A stretch of DNA of 6,748 bases, taken from assembly GCA_030598355.1 (NCBI GenBank), contig JAUVQD010000082.1:1-6748 (forward strand). The letters are read 5' to 3'. Position 1 is the first letter of the stretch, and each line of letters begins with the position of its first letter. This DNA is from Actinomycetes bacterium. GTDB taxonomy: Bacteria > Actinomycetota > Aquicultoria > CAJVYJ01 > JAUVQD01. The position numbers and the translations under genes were made by a program. The notes below the pieces were generated by a model that was given only the letters and a program-made list of their open reading frames with translations, had not been told where the DNA came from and did not search any database. Shown here piece by piece: positions 5,971-6,748 of this stretch.

Positions 5971-6225
5971 GTGGCATTGGCAAAGACAAAAGATACATCG
6001 CCTTCAAGAAAAAAATCAGCTAAAAAGGAGAAAGTAAGTCTCCTCGTTGCTATACCGCAGTATTTTAGGGACGTGCGCGTTGAGTTCAAAAAGGTAATCT
6101 GGCCGGACCGCGCCTCACTAGTGTCCGCGACGATCGTGGTCTTGGCGGCGTTGGCTTTCTTTTCAATATATACAGGAGTACTTGATTTTATTTTCTCGAA
6201 ATTTATTTCGTCATTTCTACCCTAA
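5971..6225 (+). CDS. secE: Protein translocase subunit SecE
   Basis: An 84-residue essential subunit of the SecYEG channel that clamps SecY in the membrane. A Lys/Ser-rich N-terminus (residues 4-21) leads to an amphipathic helix, then the family signature VEFKKVIWPDR (37-47) and a single transmembrane helix (about 50-72, SATIVVLAALAFFSIYTGVL). This is the short single-helix form found outside the Gammaproteobacteria. I choose GTG 5971 because AAGGAG (5960-5965) lies 5 bases before it. TTG 5977 is possible, with an 11-base spacing. An earlier in-frame GTG at 5911 would add 20 uncharacteristic residues and begin only 14 bases past the tRNA. nusG follows 44 bases after the stop. Confidence 0.95.
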   Translation: MALAKTKDTSPSRKKSAKKEKVSLLVAIPQYFRDVRVEFKKVIWPDRASLVSATIVVLAALAFFSIYTGVLDFIFSKFISSFLP

Positions 6226-6269
6226 AAGGGATTTATTGAAGTGTTGATAAAAAAAGGAGTTATTTGTCA

Positions 6270-6748
6270 ATGAAGCGCTGGTATGTCATTCATACGTATT
6301 CCGGGTACGAGAATAAGGTTAAGAAAAATCTGGAACACCGTATATCTTCGATGGATATGGAAAATCAGATATTTCAGGTAACTATACCTACTGAAGATGT
6401 AATGGAAATAAAAGCCGGCAAAAAAGTTGTTAACCAAAAAAAAGTTTTTCCAGGGTATATCTTAGTACAGATGCAACTAGGGGATGATTCTTGGTATGTA
6501 GTTAGGAACACGCCAGGTGTAACCGGTTTTGTTGGCTCAAACGCAAAGCCCACGGCTCTTTCCGAGATGGAGGTTGACAAGATATTACATCGTGTCGCTG
6601 CCGGGAAGCCCAAACCGAAGACTGAATATACCGAGGGTCAAACTGTGAAGGTAATACATGGTCCGCTAGCAGATTTCACCGGGACAATTTCTGAGATAAA
6701 CCTTGACCAAAGCAAGCTCAAAGTTTTAGTGTCTATTTTTGGAAGAGA
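6270..6748 (+). CDS. nusG: Transcription termination/antitermination protein NusG (3' partial)
   Basis: NusG binds RNA polymerase and links it to Rho or to ribosomal protein S10, controlling pausing and termination. 159 complete codons are visible and the window ends before the stop, probably about 15 residues short. The NGN domain begins with KRWYVIHTYSGYENKV and contains KKVFPGYILVQM and the NTPGVTGFVGS segment. The KOW domain starts at EGQTVKVIHGPLADFTG and continues with KLKVLVSIFGR. There is no inserted domain between them, so this is the plain housekeeping form and not a specialised paralogue such as RfaH or LoaP. ATG 6270 has AAGGAG (6254-6259) 10 bases upstream, slightly long. An in-frame TTG at 6264 is a less likely start. 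By known gene order, rplK and rplA should follow outside the window. Confidence 0.96.
   Translation, partial: MKRWYVIHTYSGYENKVKKNLEHRISSMDMENQIFQVTIPTEDVMEIKAGKKVVNQKKVFPGYILVQMQLGDDSWYVVRNTPGVTGFVGSNAKPTALSEMEVDKILHRVAAGKPKPKTEYTEGQTVKVIHGPLADFTGTISEINLDQSKLKVLVSIFGR

Noticed and set aside
5820..6089. Open frame on the - strand across the tRNA, with a GFEPPTP-like stretch
   Set aside because: This peptide comes from reading a tRNA gene antisense, a known artefact of automatic annotation; the tRNA and secE account for the region.

Overview
This window reads as ordinary bacterial chromosome of about 45-50% G+C by eye, from a Gram-positive-type lineage. The lineage rests on three things: the order rpmG - tRNA-Trp - secE - nusG, a zinc-ribbon (C+) form of ribosomal protein L33, and a promoter of the SigB/SigF general-stress class in front of a YflT-like stress protein. 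A deep-branching Bacillota or Actinomycetota is my best guess; the sequence alone does not settle it. All supported genes lie on the + strand.

Layout. (1) 3-1361: the 3' part of a GAF-GAF-HD-GYP protein, probably a sensory cyclic-di-GMP phosphodiesterase, whose 5' end lies outside the window. (2) 1490-2075: a DUF998-type membrane protein gene broken by a frameshift at about 1682. (3) 2153-2824: an intact six-helix DUF4386-type membrane protein. (4) 2955-3473: a glycine-zipper, YflT/GSP17M-like stress protein behind a SigB-like promoter that overlaps an inverted repeat. (5) 3498-3533: a strong 16-bp hairpin. (6) 3606-4076: a YbhB/PEBP-family protein. (7) 4168-5400: a cyclopropane-fatty-acyl-phospholipid synthase, possibly also with a SigB-like promoter. 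(8) 5401-5656: a 256-base gene-free stretch with two candidate housekeeping promoters. (9) 5657-6748: rpmG, tRNA-Trp, secE and the 5' part of nusG, which runs off the right edge.

The window splits in two functionally. The left 5.4 kb is a loose cluster of singly spaced genes for signalling, membrane proteins and stress (phosphodiesterase, two polytopic membrane proteins, stress protein, PEBP, cyclopropane synthase). These are consistent with an envelope or general-stress response, but they do not form one tight operon. The right 1.1 kb is the start of the conserved transcription/translation/secretion cluster, which in many bacteria continues into rplK-rplA-rplJ-rplL.

I found no CRISPR array, toxin-antitoxin pair, transposase, phage gene or defence module. 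The points most worth checking are the SigB-like promoter with its overlapping inverted repeat, the broken DUF998 gene, the hairpin whose A-tract points the wrong way for its gene, and family-atypical residues in the cyclopropane synthase and PEBP proteins.
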